Positions 6,207 to 12,121 of a stretch of 12,121 nucleotides of DNA are shown piece by piece. Within the stretch, counting starts at the first letter, position 1. The number at the start of each line of letters is the position of its first letter. The DNA is from Actinomycetes bacterium (GTDB lineage: Bacteria; Actinomycetota; Actinomycetes; Streptosporangiales; Streptosporangiaceae). The stretch spans positions 1 to 12,121 of the forward strand of contig JAOPYP010000196.1 in NCBI GenBank assembly GCA_025964635.1. The letters are read 5' to 3'. Made by a program: the position numbers and the translations under genes. The notes beneath the pieces are model-generated. The model was not told where the DNA came from. It searched no databases and saw only the letters and a list, made by a program, of their open reading frames with translations.

Positions 6207-6256
6207 CGTGATCAGCCGATTGGTGTCGCGGGAGCGACACCAATCGGCTGATCACG
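6207..6256. terminator. Perfect 23-bp inverted repeat between convergent operons
   Basis: Bases 6207-6229 and 6234-6256 are exact reverse complements, separated by the 4-base loop GGGA. The element lies 62 bp after the mdh stop and 45 bp beyond the stop of the converging amidohydrolase gene. It has no U-run on either side, as is common for actinobacterial factor-independent terminators. It is placed to end both the TCA and gal transcripts. Its length and perfect pairing exceed a normal terminator, and its A/T content is higher than its surroundings, so a dispersed palindromic element is possible. Confidence 0.82.
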
Positions 6257-6271
6257 GGCCCTTAGCCGTCG

Positions 6272-6345
6272 CGGCGCCGGCGGCCAGGCGGCGGAGGGGG
6301 GCTAGGGGGCCGCGGGACCGGCGCCGGCGGCCAGGCGGCGGAGGG
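6272..6345. repeat. 27-bp direct repeat spanning the amidohydrolase stop codon
   Basis: An identical 27-base GC-rich block, beginning CGGCGCCGGCGGCCAGGC, occurs at 6272-6298 and 6319-6345, a period of 47 bp. Both copies are followed closely by CTAG. The right copy encodes the LALRRLAAGAG end of the amidohydrolase; the left copy lies beyond its stop (6302-6304) and is non-coding. This looks like a tandem duplication of the gene's 3' end. Confidence 0.85.
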
Positions 6346-7513
6346 CTAGTTCGGCCAGGAGGGCCGCGCCGTCGGGGAGGATGGAATCGTCGAAGACCGC
6401 GTCGGCAGCGTGGTTGAACGGCGCGGTGGCCGGGTCGGAGCCTTCCGGGACCGCGCCCAGCATCAGGAACGCCCCCGGTACCTCGTCGAGCACGAACGAG
6501 AAGTCCTCGGCCCCCGGCAGCGGGTTGGCCTGGGCGATCAGCCGGTCTTCCCCGAATAGGTCCGCGACCGCCTGTCCCGCGAACGCGGTCTCGGCCGCGT
6601 CGTTCACCGTGACCGGGTACCCGTCCAGGTAGTCCGCCTCGGCCTGCAGGCCGTGCGCGGTGGCCAGGTCCGCGATCAGCCCCAGGCTGGTGGCCCGCAC
6701 CCGGTCCCGGGCCGCGGCGGAGAACGAGCGGACCGTGGCGAGGAAGTGCGCCTCGTCCGGCACGATGTTGTCGGCGGTGCCCGCGTGGAAGCTGCCCACA
6801 GTGATCACCACCGGGTCGAAGACGTCGAACCGCCTGGTCACGAGCGTCTGCAGGGCGGTGACCATCTCGCAGGCCGCCGGGATCGGGTCCTGGGCGAGGT
6901 GCGGCTGGGACGCGTGCCCGCCGTGCCCGCGCACCGTCACGTCCAGGATGTCGGCGGCGGCCATCATGGAGCCCGGCCGGGTCGAGAACATGCCCCGCGG
7001 GAACTGGGCCGACGCGGCGTGCAGGGCATACGCGGCCACCGGCCGGCCGCCCGCCGCGTCGAGCACCCCCTCGCTGATCATGTGCGTCGCGCCGGCCTGC
7101 CCCTCCTCGCCCGGCTGGAACATGAAGATCACGTTCCCGGGCAGCTCGGCCTGCCGGGCAGACAGCAGCCGGGCCGCGCCCGCCAGCATGGCGGTGTGCA
7201 GGTCGTGGCCGCAGGCGTGCATCACGCCGGTCACCGCGGACGCGTAGGGCAGCCCGGTCCGCTCGGTGATCGGCAGCGCGTCCATGTCGCCGCGCAGCAG
7301 CACCGTGGGCCCCGGCTGCGCGCCGCGCAGTACCCCGGTCACCGAGCTGAGCGCGTGGCCCCGGGTCACCTCCAGCGGCAGGCCGTCCAGCGCGCCCAGC
7401 ACCTTGGCCTGCGTCCGCGGCAGGTCGAGCCCGATCTCCGGGTCCTGATGGATCCGCCGGCGCAGTTCAGCCAGGTCACCGGCGATCGCGACCGCGTCTT
7501 CGCGGACGGACAT
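6302..7513 (-). CDS. M20 family metallo-amidohydrolase
   Basis: A 403-residue cytoplasmic zinc/manganese-type hydrolase of the M20D group (hippurate hydrolase, IAA-amino-acid hydrolase and N-acetyl-L-amino-acid deacylase relatives), which cleave N-acyl bonds. The metal site is recognisable: Cys101 and His103 in MHACGHDLHTAML, Glu136/Glu137 in FQPGEEGQAG, His165, and His368 in FNHAAD. LLRGDMDALP (72-81) is the conserved strand before the site. The dimerisation lid domain runs about 185-300 and includes RGHGGHASQPH (195-205). ATG 7513 overlaps the galK stop by one base (TGATG), so translation is probably coupled to galK. Its substrate is not determined; a role in galactose use is not obvious, and it may simply be an operon passenger or may deacylate N-acetylated compounds. 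The C-terminal coding end is part of a 27-bp duplication. Confidence 0.93.
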   Translation of the reverse strand: MSVREDAVAIAGDLAELRRRIHQDPEIGLDLPRTQAKVLGALDGLPLEVTRGHALSSVTGVLRGAQPGPTVLLRGDMDALPITERTGLPYASAVTGVMHACGHDLHTAMLAGAARLLSARQAELPGNVIFMFQPGEEGQAGATHMISEGVLDAAGGRPVAAYALHAASAQFPRGMFSTRPGSMMAAADILDVTVRGHGGHASQPHLAQDPIPAACEMVTALQTLVTRRFDVFDPVVITVGSFHAGTADNIVPDEAHFLATVRSFSAAARDRVRATSLGLIADLATAHGLQAEADYLDGYPVTVNDAAETAFAGQAVADLFGEDRLIAQANPLPGAEDFSFVLDEVPGAFLMLGAVPEGSDPATAPFNHAADAVFDDSILPDGAALLAELALRRLAAGAGPAAP

Positions 7514-8742
7514 CAGCTGACTCTCCGGGCACTGGGGGACGGCGGTGCGTCGAGGAACACCGGCGCGGGCCAGCCCCGGTGGCGGTACGCGGCGGAGACC
7601 GCCTCGTGCACCGCGGACCCGTCCTCGGGGAGCAGGACGATGACCGAGCCGCCGAAACCGCCGCCCATCATCCGGGCGCCCAGCGCCCCGGCCTGCACTG
7701 CGGCGTCCACCGCCACGTCCGCCTCCGGCCAGGAGATCTCGAAGTCATCGCGCAGCGACGCGTGGGACTCGTTCAGCAGCCGCCCGATCCCGGCCACCTT
7801 GCCCCGGCGCAGCAGGGCCGCGGCCTCCAGGACCCGCTGGTTCTCGGTGATCACGTGCCGGGCCCGGCGGCGCAGCACCGGGTCGGCCAGCCCGGCCAGG
7901 CTTTCCGGGCCGGCGATGTCGCGCAGCGTCCGCACGCCGAGCGCGCGGGCCGCCTCCTCGCATTCGATGTGCCGGGCCCCGTAGCCGCTCTCGGTCAGCG
8001 CGTGCCGGGCCCGGGTGTCGATGATCGCCAGGGCCAGCTCGGACAGGGCCGGGTCGAGAGGCACCGAGTCGGCCTCCCCGCTGCGGCAGTCCAGCAGCAG
8101 CGCGTGCCCGGCCTGGCAGAGCAGGGCCGCGGACTGGTCCATGATCCCGGTCGGCACGCCGACGAAGTCGTTCTCCGCCCGCCGGGCGATGCTGGCCAGT
8201 TCCTGGCGGGCCACGTCGAGCCCGGCCAGCTGGGTCAGGGCCAGCGCCACGGCGCACTCCAGGGCGGCCGACGAGGACAGGCCCGCGCCCTGGGGAAGAT
8301 CCGAGTCCACCGCCACCCGGGCGCCGGGCACCGGGTAGCCCGCCTGGCGGAGCGCCCAGACCACTCCGGCCGGGTAGGCGGCCCAGCCTTCCACGCGGCC
8401 GGGGGCGAGGGTGTCCAGCTCGACCGTCACGGTCTTGCTCACCCCGCCCAGGACGGCCGACCCGTCCGCCCCGGCCGACCCGTCCGCCCCGGCCGACCCG
8501 TCCGGGCCGGCCGTCCCGCCGGGCTCCTGTCGCGAGCTCAGTTCGAGCACGCCGTCCTCGTGCAGTGCGGCCGCGGCGAACGTGCCCCGGTCCAGCGCGA
8601 ACGGGAGCACGAACCCGTCGTTGTAGTCGGTGTGCTCACCAATCAGGTTGGCCCGGCCCGGGGCGTGCCACACGCCCTGTGGTGCGCTGGCGTACTGCGC
8701 CCGGAACCACTGGGCGGCCTGGTCCGCGCCCGGTGAACTCAC
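7513..8742 (-). CDS. galK: Galactokinase
   Basis: Phosphorylates galactose with ATP to galactose-1-phosphate, the first step of the Leloir pathway. The 409-residue GHMP kinase shows the galactokinase signature GRANLIGEHTDYNDG (29-43), the ATP-binding LPQGAGLSSSAALE (149-162), the probable catalytic Asp202 in GIMDQ, and the C-terminal GHMP motif MMGGGFGGSVIVLL (358-371). The start is GTG 8742, forming a GTGA overlap with the galE stop and placing the signature at the usual distance from the N-terminus. The longer open frame to 9009 is a shadow of galE. Residues ~76-96 form an insertion with in-frame AGADGS repeats, located between conserved blocks and probably a surface loop. The following amidohydrolase start overlaps its stop. 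Confidence 0.96.
   Translation of the reverse strand: MSSPGADQAAQWFRAQYASAPQGVWHAPGRANLIGEHTDYNDGFVLPFALDRGTFAAAALHEDGVLELSSRQEPGGTAGPDGSAGADGSAGADGSAVLGGVSKTVTVELDTLAPGRVEGWAAYPAGVVWALRQAGYPVPGARVAVDSDLPQGAGLSSSAALECAVALALTQLAGLDVARQELASIARRAENDFVGVPTGIMDQSAALLCQAGHALLLDCRSGEADSVPLDPALSELALAIIDTRARHALTESGYGARHIECEEAARALGVRTLRDIAGPESLAGLADPVLRRRARHVITENQRVLEAAALLRRGKVAGIGRLLNESHASLRDDFEISWPEADVAVDAAVQAGALGARMMGGGFGGSVIVLLPEDGSAVHEAVSAAYRHRGWPAPVFLDAPPSPSARRVS
8456..8509 (-). repeat. 18-bp x3 in-frame repeat inside galK
   Basis: Three consecutive 18-bp units (plus strand GCCGACCCGTCCGCCCCG) occupy 8456-8473, 8474-8491 and 8492-8509; the first two are identical and the third differs near its end. 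Read in galK they encode AG(A/P)DGS hexapeptides. The length keeps the frame, so copy-number change would vary a loop without breaking the gene. Confidence 0.92.
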
Positions 8743-9830
8743 GGGGTGCGGCCTGGCTCGGCCATGGCCCTGGTGAAGGCCCACGCGTCGGCGACCATCG
8801 CCCGCAGGTCGCGCTCGGGCCGCCAGCCAAGATCGGCCCGGATCTTCGCCGACGACGCGACCAGCACCGCCGGGTCCCCGGGCCGCCGCGGCCCGATCTC
8901 GGCCGGGATGTCCACCCCGGTCACCGCCCGGCACTCGGCCAGCACCTCGAGGTTGGAGGACCCGGACTCGCTGCCCAGGTTGTAGACCCGGTGCTGGCCC
9001 GGCTGGCACGCGTCCAGGGCCAGCAGGTGCGCGCGGGCCAGGTCGGCCACGTGGATGTAGTCCCGGACGCAGGTGCCGTCCGGGGTGGGGTAGTCGTCGC
9101 CGAACAGGGTCAGGTGGCCACCGTCGCCGCGGGCGGCCGACCGGGCCACGGCGAGCACGTTGGGGATGAGGTGAGTCTCGGGCGAGTGCCGCTCACCCAG
9201 CCAGCGCCCCACGGGCCCCCCAGCCCCGGCCCCCCCAGCCCCGCCGGCTCCGGGGGCCCCGGACCCGGCATCCGCAGCTCCGGGGGCCCCGGACCCGGCA
9301 TCCGCAGCTTCGGGGTACGCGCCCGCCACGTTGAAGTACCGGAGGCTCATCGCGCCGATGCCGTGCATCCGGGCGTACTCGGACAAGGCCGTGTCCACCG
9401 CGACCTTCGATCCCCCGTAAGGGCTGGTCGGCCGGGTGGGTGCGGTCTCCTCGATGGGCACCTGCTCGGGCTCGCCATAGACCGCGGCGGTGGACGAGAA
9501 CACGATCCGCGGGGTCCCGGCCGCCCGCATCGCCTCCAGCAGGGCCAGCGAGCCGCCCAGGTTGCTTTCCCAGTACAGGGAGGGCTTGGCCATGGACTCC
9601 CCGACCAGCGACTTGGCCGCGAAGTGCAGCACCGCGTCGGCGCCCCCGGCCAGCAGCCGGGGCGCGTCCTCGCGCAGCGTGCCCTGGACGAACGTGGCGC
9701 CCGTGGGCACCGCGTCCTCGTGCCCGGTGGACAGGTCGTCCAGCACGGTCACGTCGTGGCCGTCGGCCACCAGGAGCGCCCCCACCACGCTCCCGATATA
9801 ACCGGCCCCGCCGGTGACGAGCAGCCTCAC
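8739..9830 (-). CDS. galE: UDP-glucose 4-epimerase
   Basis: Interconverts UDP-galactose and UDP-glucose through an NAD+-bound keto intermediate, completing the Leloir cycle and supplying UDP-galactose for glycans. The 363-residue extended short-chain dehydrogenase has the Rossmann motif TGGAGYIGS (6-14), Asp31/Asp32 after the second strand, Thr114 in SSTAAVYG, and the catalytic pair Tyr138 and Lys142 in SPYGGSK. GERHSPETHLIPN (212-224) and DGTCVRDYIHVADLA are further GalE-specific blocks. GTG 9830 overlaps the galT stop as GTGA, with GGGAGG upstream. A Gly/Ala/Ser-rich insertion at about 174-207, partly made of a duplicated decapeptide, sits between LRYFNVAGAY and the GERH block, where GalE normally has only a short loop. 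All catalytic residues remain, so activity is expected. Confidence 0.96.
   Translation of the reverse strand: MRLLVTGGAGYIGSVVGALLVADGHDVTVLDDLSTGHEDAVPTGATFVQGTLREDAPRLLAGGADAVLHFAAKSLVGESMAKPSLYWESNLGGSLALLEAMRAAGTPRIVFSSTAAVYGEPEQVPIEETAPTRPTSPYGGSKVAVDTALSEYARMHGIGAMSLRYFNVAGAYPEAADAGSGAPGAADAGSGAPGAGGAGGAGAGGPVGRWLGERHSPETHLIPNVLAVARSAARGDGGHLTLFGDDYPTPDGTCVRDYIHVADLARAHLLALDACQPGQHRVYNLGSESGSSNLEVLAECRAVTGVDIPAEIGPRRPGDPAVLVASSAKIRADLGWRPERDLRAMVADAWAFTRAMAEPGRTP
9248..9307 (-). repeat. 30-bp x2 in-frame repeat inside galE
   Basis: A 30-bp unit beginning CTCCGGGGGCCCCGGACCCG is perfectly repeated at 9248-9277 and 9278-9307, followed by the start of a diverged copy. In galE it encodes the decapeptide DAGSGAPGAA-type repeat. 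Adjacent bases 9215-9247 are a C-rich degenerate stretch coding for more Gly and Ala, so the insertion seems to have grown by slippage or tandem duplication. Confidence 0.92.
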
Positions 9831-11014
9831 CCGGCCTCCCGCAGCCGCTGTGCTGCCTCCTCAGGCAGGACGTCGTTGATCCAGACTCCCATGCCGGACT
9901 CCGTTCCCGCGAGGTACTTCAGCTTGCCGGGCGCCCGGCGGACTGACAGTACCTGGAGATGCAGCCCGAACTCGCGGCGCGCGAACTCGTCCCGGCCCGG
10001 AGCCTGGTGCCAGGCGGCGATGTACGGCAGGGCCAGGCCGAACAGCCCGTCGAGCCGGTGCAGCACCTCGAGATAGATATCGCAGAACGCGGTCCGCTCC
10101 GCGTCGTCCAGCGCGGGAATGTCCGGCACCCGCCGGGCCGGGAACAGCTGCACCTCGAACGGCCACCGGGCGGCGGCGGGCACGAACGCGGTCCAGTGCT
10201 CGTTGCGGGTCACGATCCGGGTGCCCGCCGCGATCTCCCCGGCGACCAGGTCGTCGAACAGGTTCCCCTGGGTCTGCTCCGCGTACCGCTGCGCCTCGGC
10301 CAGCATGGTCGCGGTCCGCGGCGTGACGAACGGGAAGCCGTAGATCTGCCCGTGCGGGTGGTGCAGGGTGACCCCGATCTCCTCGCCCCGGTTCTCGAAG
10401 CAGTAGACCTGGGCGATCCCGTCCATGGCGCCGAGGGCGGTGGTCCGGTCGGCCCACGCCTCCACGACCGTCCGGGCCCGCCGCGGGCTCAGGCCCGCGA
10501 ACGATCCCTCGTGATCGGAGGTGAAGCAGACCACCTCGCAGCGGCCGTAGGCCGGCCGCCCCGCGACCCCGCCGGTTTCGGGGGGAGTGGCTGCGGAGCG
10601 GTTCCGTTGCGGAGAATCGGAGCCCAGCCCACTGCCCTCCGGTACCGTCTCTGGAGGCCAGTGCCCGGCGCCGCGGAGGGACGGAAAGCGGTTCTCGAAC
10701 ACGACCACGTCGTAGTCGGGGGCCGGGATCTCGGTCGGGCGGCCCGGCCGGGACGGGTCGAGGGGGCACTCGCCGGGGGGCGGGAGGAATGTGCGGTCCT
10801 GGCGCGCGGCCGCGATCACCACCCACTCCCCGCGGAGCGCGTCCCAGCGCAGCCCGGCATCCGGCTCGCCGCCCGGCCCCGGAATGGGCTGGAGCGGCCT
10901 GGTGTCGGGCACCTCCGCACGGCCCAGCCCAGGAGATTCATCGAAGTAGATGATCTCCCGGCCGTCGGCGAGCGTGCCGCTGCTCTTCCATACCCCAGGG
11001 CTCACGGGACCCAT
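9827..11014 (-). CDS. galT: Galactose-1-phosphate uridylyltransferase
   Basis: Transfers UMP from UDP-glucose to galactose-1-phosphate, the second Leloir step. The 395-residue HIT-superfamily enzyme carries the active site HHPHGQIYGFPFV (218-230), in which His221 is the nucleophile that becomes uridylylated and Gln223 assists. Early conserved blocks WDALRGEWVVIAAARQDRT (57-75) and FENRFPSL (106-113) are present, as is a C-terminal AWHQAPGRDE. Two oddities occur. The usual zinc pair CPLC reads CPLD (83-86), so the second cysteine ligand is absent. A Ser/Pro/Gly-rich insertion lies at about 123-152, before GRCEVVCFTSDHEG. It is the first gene of the gal operon; ATG 11014 has a weak ribosome-binding sequence, and GTG at codon 4 is an alternative start. 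Confidence 0.95.
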   Translation of the reverse strand: MGPVSPGVWKSSGTLADGREIIYFDESPGLGRAEVPDTRPLQPIPGPGGEPDAGLRWDALRGEWVVIAAARQDRTFLPPPGECPLDPSRPGRPTEIPAPDYDVVVFENRFPSLRGAGHWPPETVPEGSGLGSDSPQRNRSAATPPETGGVAGRPAYGRCEVVCFTSDHEGSFAGLSPRRARTVVEAWADRTTALGAMDGIAQVYCFENRGEEIGVTLHHPHGQIYGFPFVTPRTATMLAEAQRYAEQTQGNLFDDLVAGEIAAGTRIVTRNEHWTAFVPAAARWPFEVQLFPARRVPDIPALDDAERTAFCDIYLEVLHRLDGLFGLALPYIAAWHQAPGRDEFARREFGLHLQVLSVRRAPGKLKYLAGTESGMGVWINDVLPEEAAQRLREAG

Positions 11015-11303
11015 ACGCTATCTGGCCCGGCCGTGCTTGCCCATGGCATCCCCCGGGTCGCGGCCGAAACCGGGCGCATGGCCGGTCTGGACGCGGGTAC
11101 TGCGGGCCCAGGGTAAAGGCGGGCTGCCCCGCGGGCCGCCCCCCGGTCAAGGCGACTGATCAGGTACCAGGCGCGGGCCCGGCGGCGGACTGCTTAGACT
11201 GTGCGCACATCTGCCGTGCGGGCGCCACGGCCTGGCCCCGGACCATGGGGCACGGGGGAGCCGGGCCGCCGGTGGCAGACACACGGAGGTCAGGGATCAG
11301 GAC
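11015..11303. promoter_or_regulatory. Divergent intergenic region between galT and the CNNM gene
   Basis: This 289-bp gap must contain the promoter of the gal operon (minus) and probably that of the CNNM gene (plus). A TANNNT-type -10 candidate for the plus gene, TAGACT, is at 11195-11200, followed at once by the palindrome GTGCGCAC (11201-11208), but no -35 box is recognisable. On the minus strand TTGACC (complement of 11145-11150) resembles a -35 box, with no matching -10 at normal spacing. No operator repeat and no small gene is evident. Confidence 0.3.
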
Positions 11304-12121
11304 GTGAACCAGGTCGGCTGGGACATCGTGCTCGTCCTGCTCATCGTGCTCGTTGGCGGCTTTTTCGCGGCGGCGGAGATGGCCCTGGTCTCGCTGCGCG
11401 AGGGCCAGATCCGTACCCTCATGCAGCGCGGCAGGCGCGGCCAGCGGGCCGCCCGGCTCGCCCAGGACCCGAACCGGTTCCTGTCCGCGGTGCAGATCGG
11501 CGTCACCCTGGCCACCCTGCTGTCCGGCACGGTCGGCGAGGCGACCCTGGCGGGCCATCTCAAGACGACCCTGATCCACCAGGGGCTCAGCCCGGGATGG
11601 GCGTCCGCCCTGTCACTGATCATCGTCACCGTGGCGATCTCCTACTTCACCCTGGTGCTCGGCGAGCTGGCCCCCAAGCGCCTCGCCCTGCAGCGGCCGG
11701 AGAAGGTCGCGATGCTGTTCGCCCCCGGGCTCGACCGCATCGCGGTGCTGTTCCGGCCCGTCATCTGGCTGCTGTCGGTGAGCACCAACGGCGTCGTCAA
11801 GCTCCTGGGCGGAGACCCCGACCGCCAGGGCGACGCCATCACCGAAGAGGAGCTGCGCGGCATGGTCGCCGCACACGAGTCCCTCACCAAGGACGAGCGC
11901 AAGCTCATCGACGACGTCTTCGCCGCGGGCGAGCGCCAGCTGCGGGAGGTCATGCTGCCTCGTACCGAGGTGTCCTTCCTGACGGCGAACATGACCCTCA
12001 GCAAGGCGATCGAGGAGACGGCTGACGCGCCCCACTCCCGCTACCCGGTCGCCGGCGCCTCGCAGGACGACGTGATCGGCTTCCTGCACGTGCGCGACCT
12101 GATGGTGCCGGCCGCCAAGGC
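11304..12121 (+). CDS. CNNM/CBS domain membrane protein (HlyC/CorC family), 3' end outside window
   Basis: A membrane protein of the CNNM (DUF21) plus CBS-pair family, linked to Mg2+/Co2+ homeostasis or export in characterised relatives; older annotations call it hemolysin-like. The frame is open from GTG 11304 to the window end, showing 272 residues. GGAGGT lies 13 nt upstream and GGGA 7 nt upstream of the GTG. Membrane segments are at about 7-27, 60-78, 98-120 and 140-160. Family motifs include the early FFAAAEMALVS (20-30), ELAPKRLALQ (121-130), TEEELRGMV (180-188), the acidic helix before REVMLPRTEV (214-223), and the first CBS domain from about 225 (SRYPVAG...DDVIGFLHVRDLM). The second CBS and any CorC_HlyC domain are beyond the edge. 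It is divergent from galT, with no evident functional tie. Confidence 0.92.
   Translation, partial: MNQVGWDIVLVLLIVLVGGFFAAAEMALVSLREGQIRTLMQRGRRGQRAARLAQDPNRFLSAVQIGVTLATLLSGTVGEATLAGHLKTTLIHQGLSPGWASALSLIIVTVAISYFTLVLGELAPKRLALQRPEKVAMLFAPGLDRIAVLFRPVIWLLSVSTNGVVKLLGGDPDRQGDAITEEELRGMVAAHESLTKDERKLIDDVFAAGERQLREVMLPRTEVSFLTANMTLSKAIEETADAPHSRYPVAGASQDDVIGFLHVRDLMVPAAK

Noticed and set aside
6653..7984. 443-codon plus-strand open frame opposite the amidohydrolase and galK
   Set aside because: Shadow of two well-supported genes; no domain and no credible ribosome-binding site.
8743..9009. N-terminal extension of galK
   Set aside because: It would run 267 nt into galE, is low-complexity, and the GTGA overlap at 8742 gives a normal galactokinase N-terminus.
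8565..10076. 503-codon plus-strand open frame opposite galE and galT
   Set aside because: Its composition (Arg, Pro, Gly, His) is typical of a shadow in GC-rich DNA, and the opposite strand holds two enzymes with intact catalytic motifs.
11201..12025. 274-codon plus-strand frame at the right end
   Set aside because: It overlaps the CNNM/CBS gene in another frame; only the frame from 11304 shows membrane helices and family motifs.

Overview
The window comes from a very GC-rich actinobacterium. Codon third positions are almost all G or C, GTG starts are common, and long antisense shadow frames lie opposite most genes. The galT-galE-galK order and the DUF3017/icd/mdh neighbourhood fit an actinomycete. 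An LDH-like malate dehydrogenase hints at the Streptosporangiales side rather than Streptomyces, but that is recollection, not a search result.

Layout, left to right. (1) 1-708, plus: the C-terminal membrane part of a gene cut by the window edge, probably a serine/threonine protein kinase. (2) 871-1587, minus: an FHA-domain protein with a C-terminal LuxR-like helix-turn-helix, convergent with the first gene. (3) 1930-6144, plus: a TCA-cycle cluster of citrate synthase, a DUF3017 membrane protein, NADP-isocitrate dehydrogenase and malate dehydrogenase. (4) 6302-11014, minus: an operon transcribed galT > galE > galK > M20 amidohydrolase, every junction overlapping by 1 or 4 nt. Its first three products form the Leloir pathway (galactose to glucose-1-phosphate and UDP-sugars). 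(5) 11304 to the end, plus: the N-terminal part of a CNNM/CBS (HlyC/CorC-type) membrane protein.

The most unusual part is non-genic. Citrate synthase is flanked by tandem arrays on both sides: a 46-47 bp repeat (three full copies and a partial one) upstream, and a nine-unit, roughly 32 bp repeat downstream. The downstream array starts inside the citrate synthase stop region and ends on the probable start codon of the DUF3017 gene. Its units can form a small hairpin, with one pair of compensatory changes and one lengthened stem. The whole 254-nt gap can also be read as an unbroken chain of very short ORFs, each starting within 2 nt of, or overlapping, the previous stop. This suggests a translational relay, an RNA-structure array or a protein-binding array, and sequence alone does not decide between them.

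Smaller tandem duplications occur elsewhere: 19 bp x2 and 13 bp x3 at 722-846, 27 bp x2 across the amidohydrolase stop codon, and in-frame 18 bp x3 in galK and 30 bp x2 in galE. A perfect 23-bp hairpin separates the convergent TCA and gal operons and probably terminates both.
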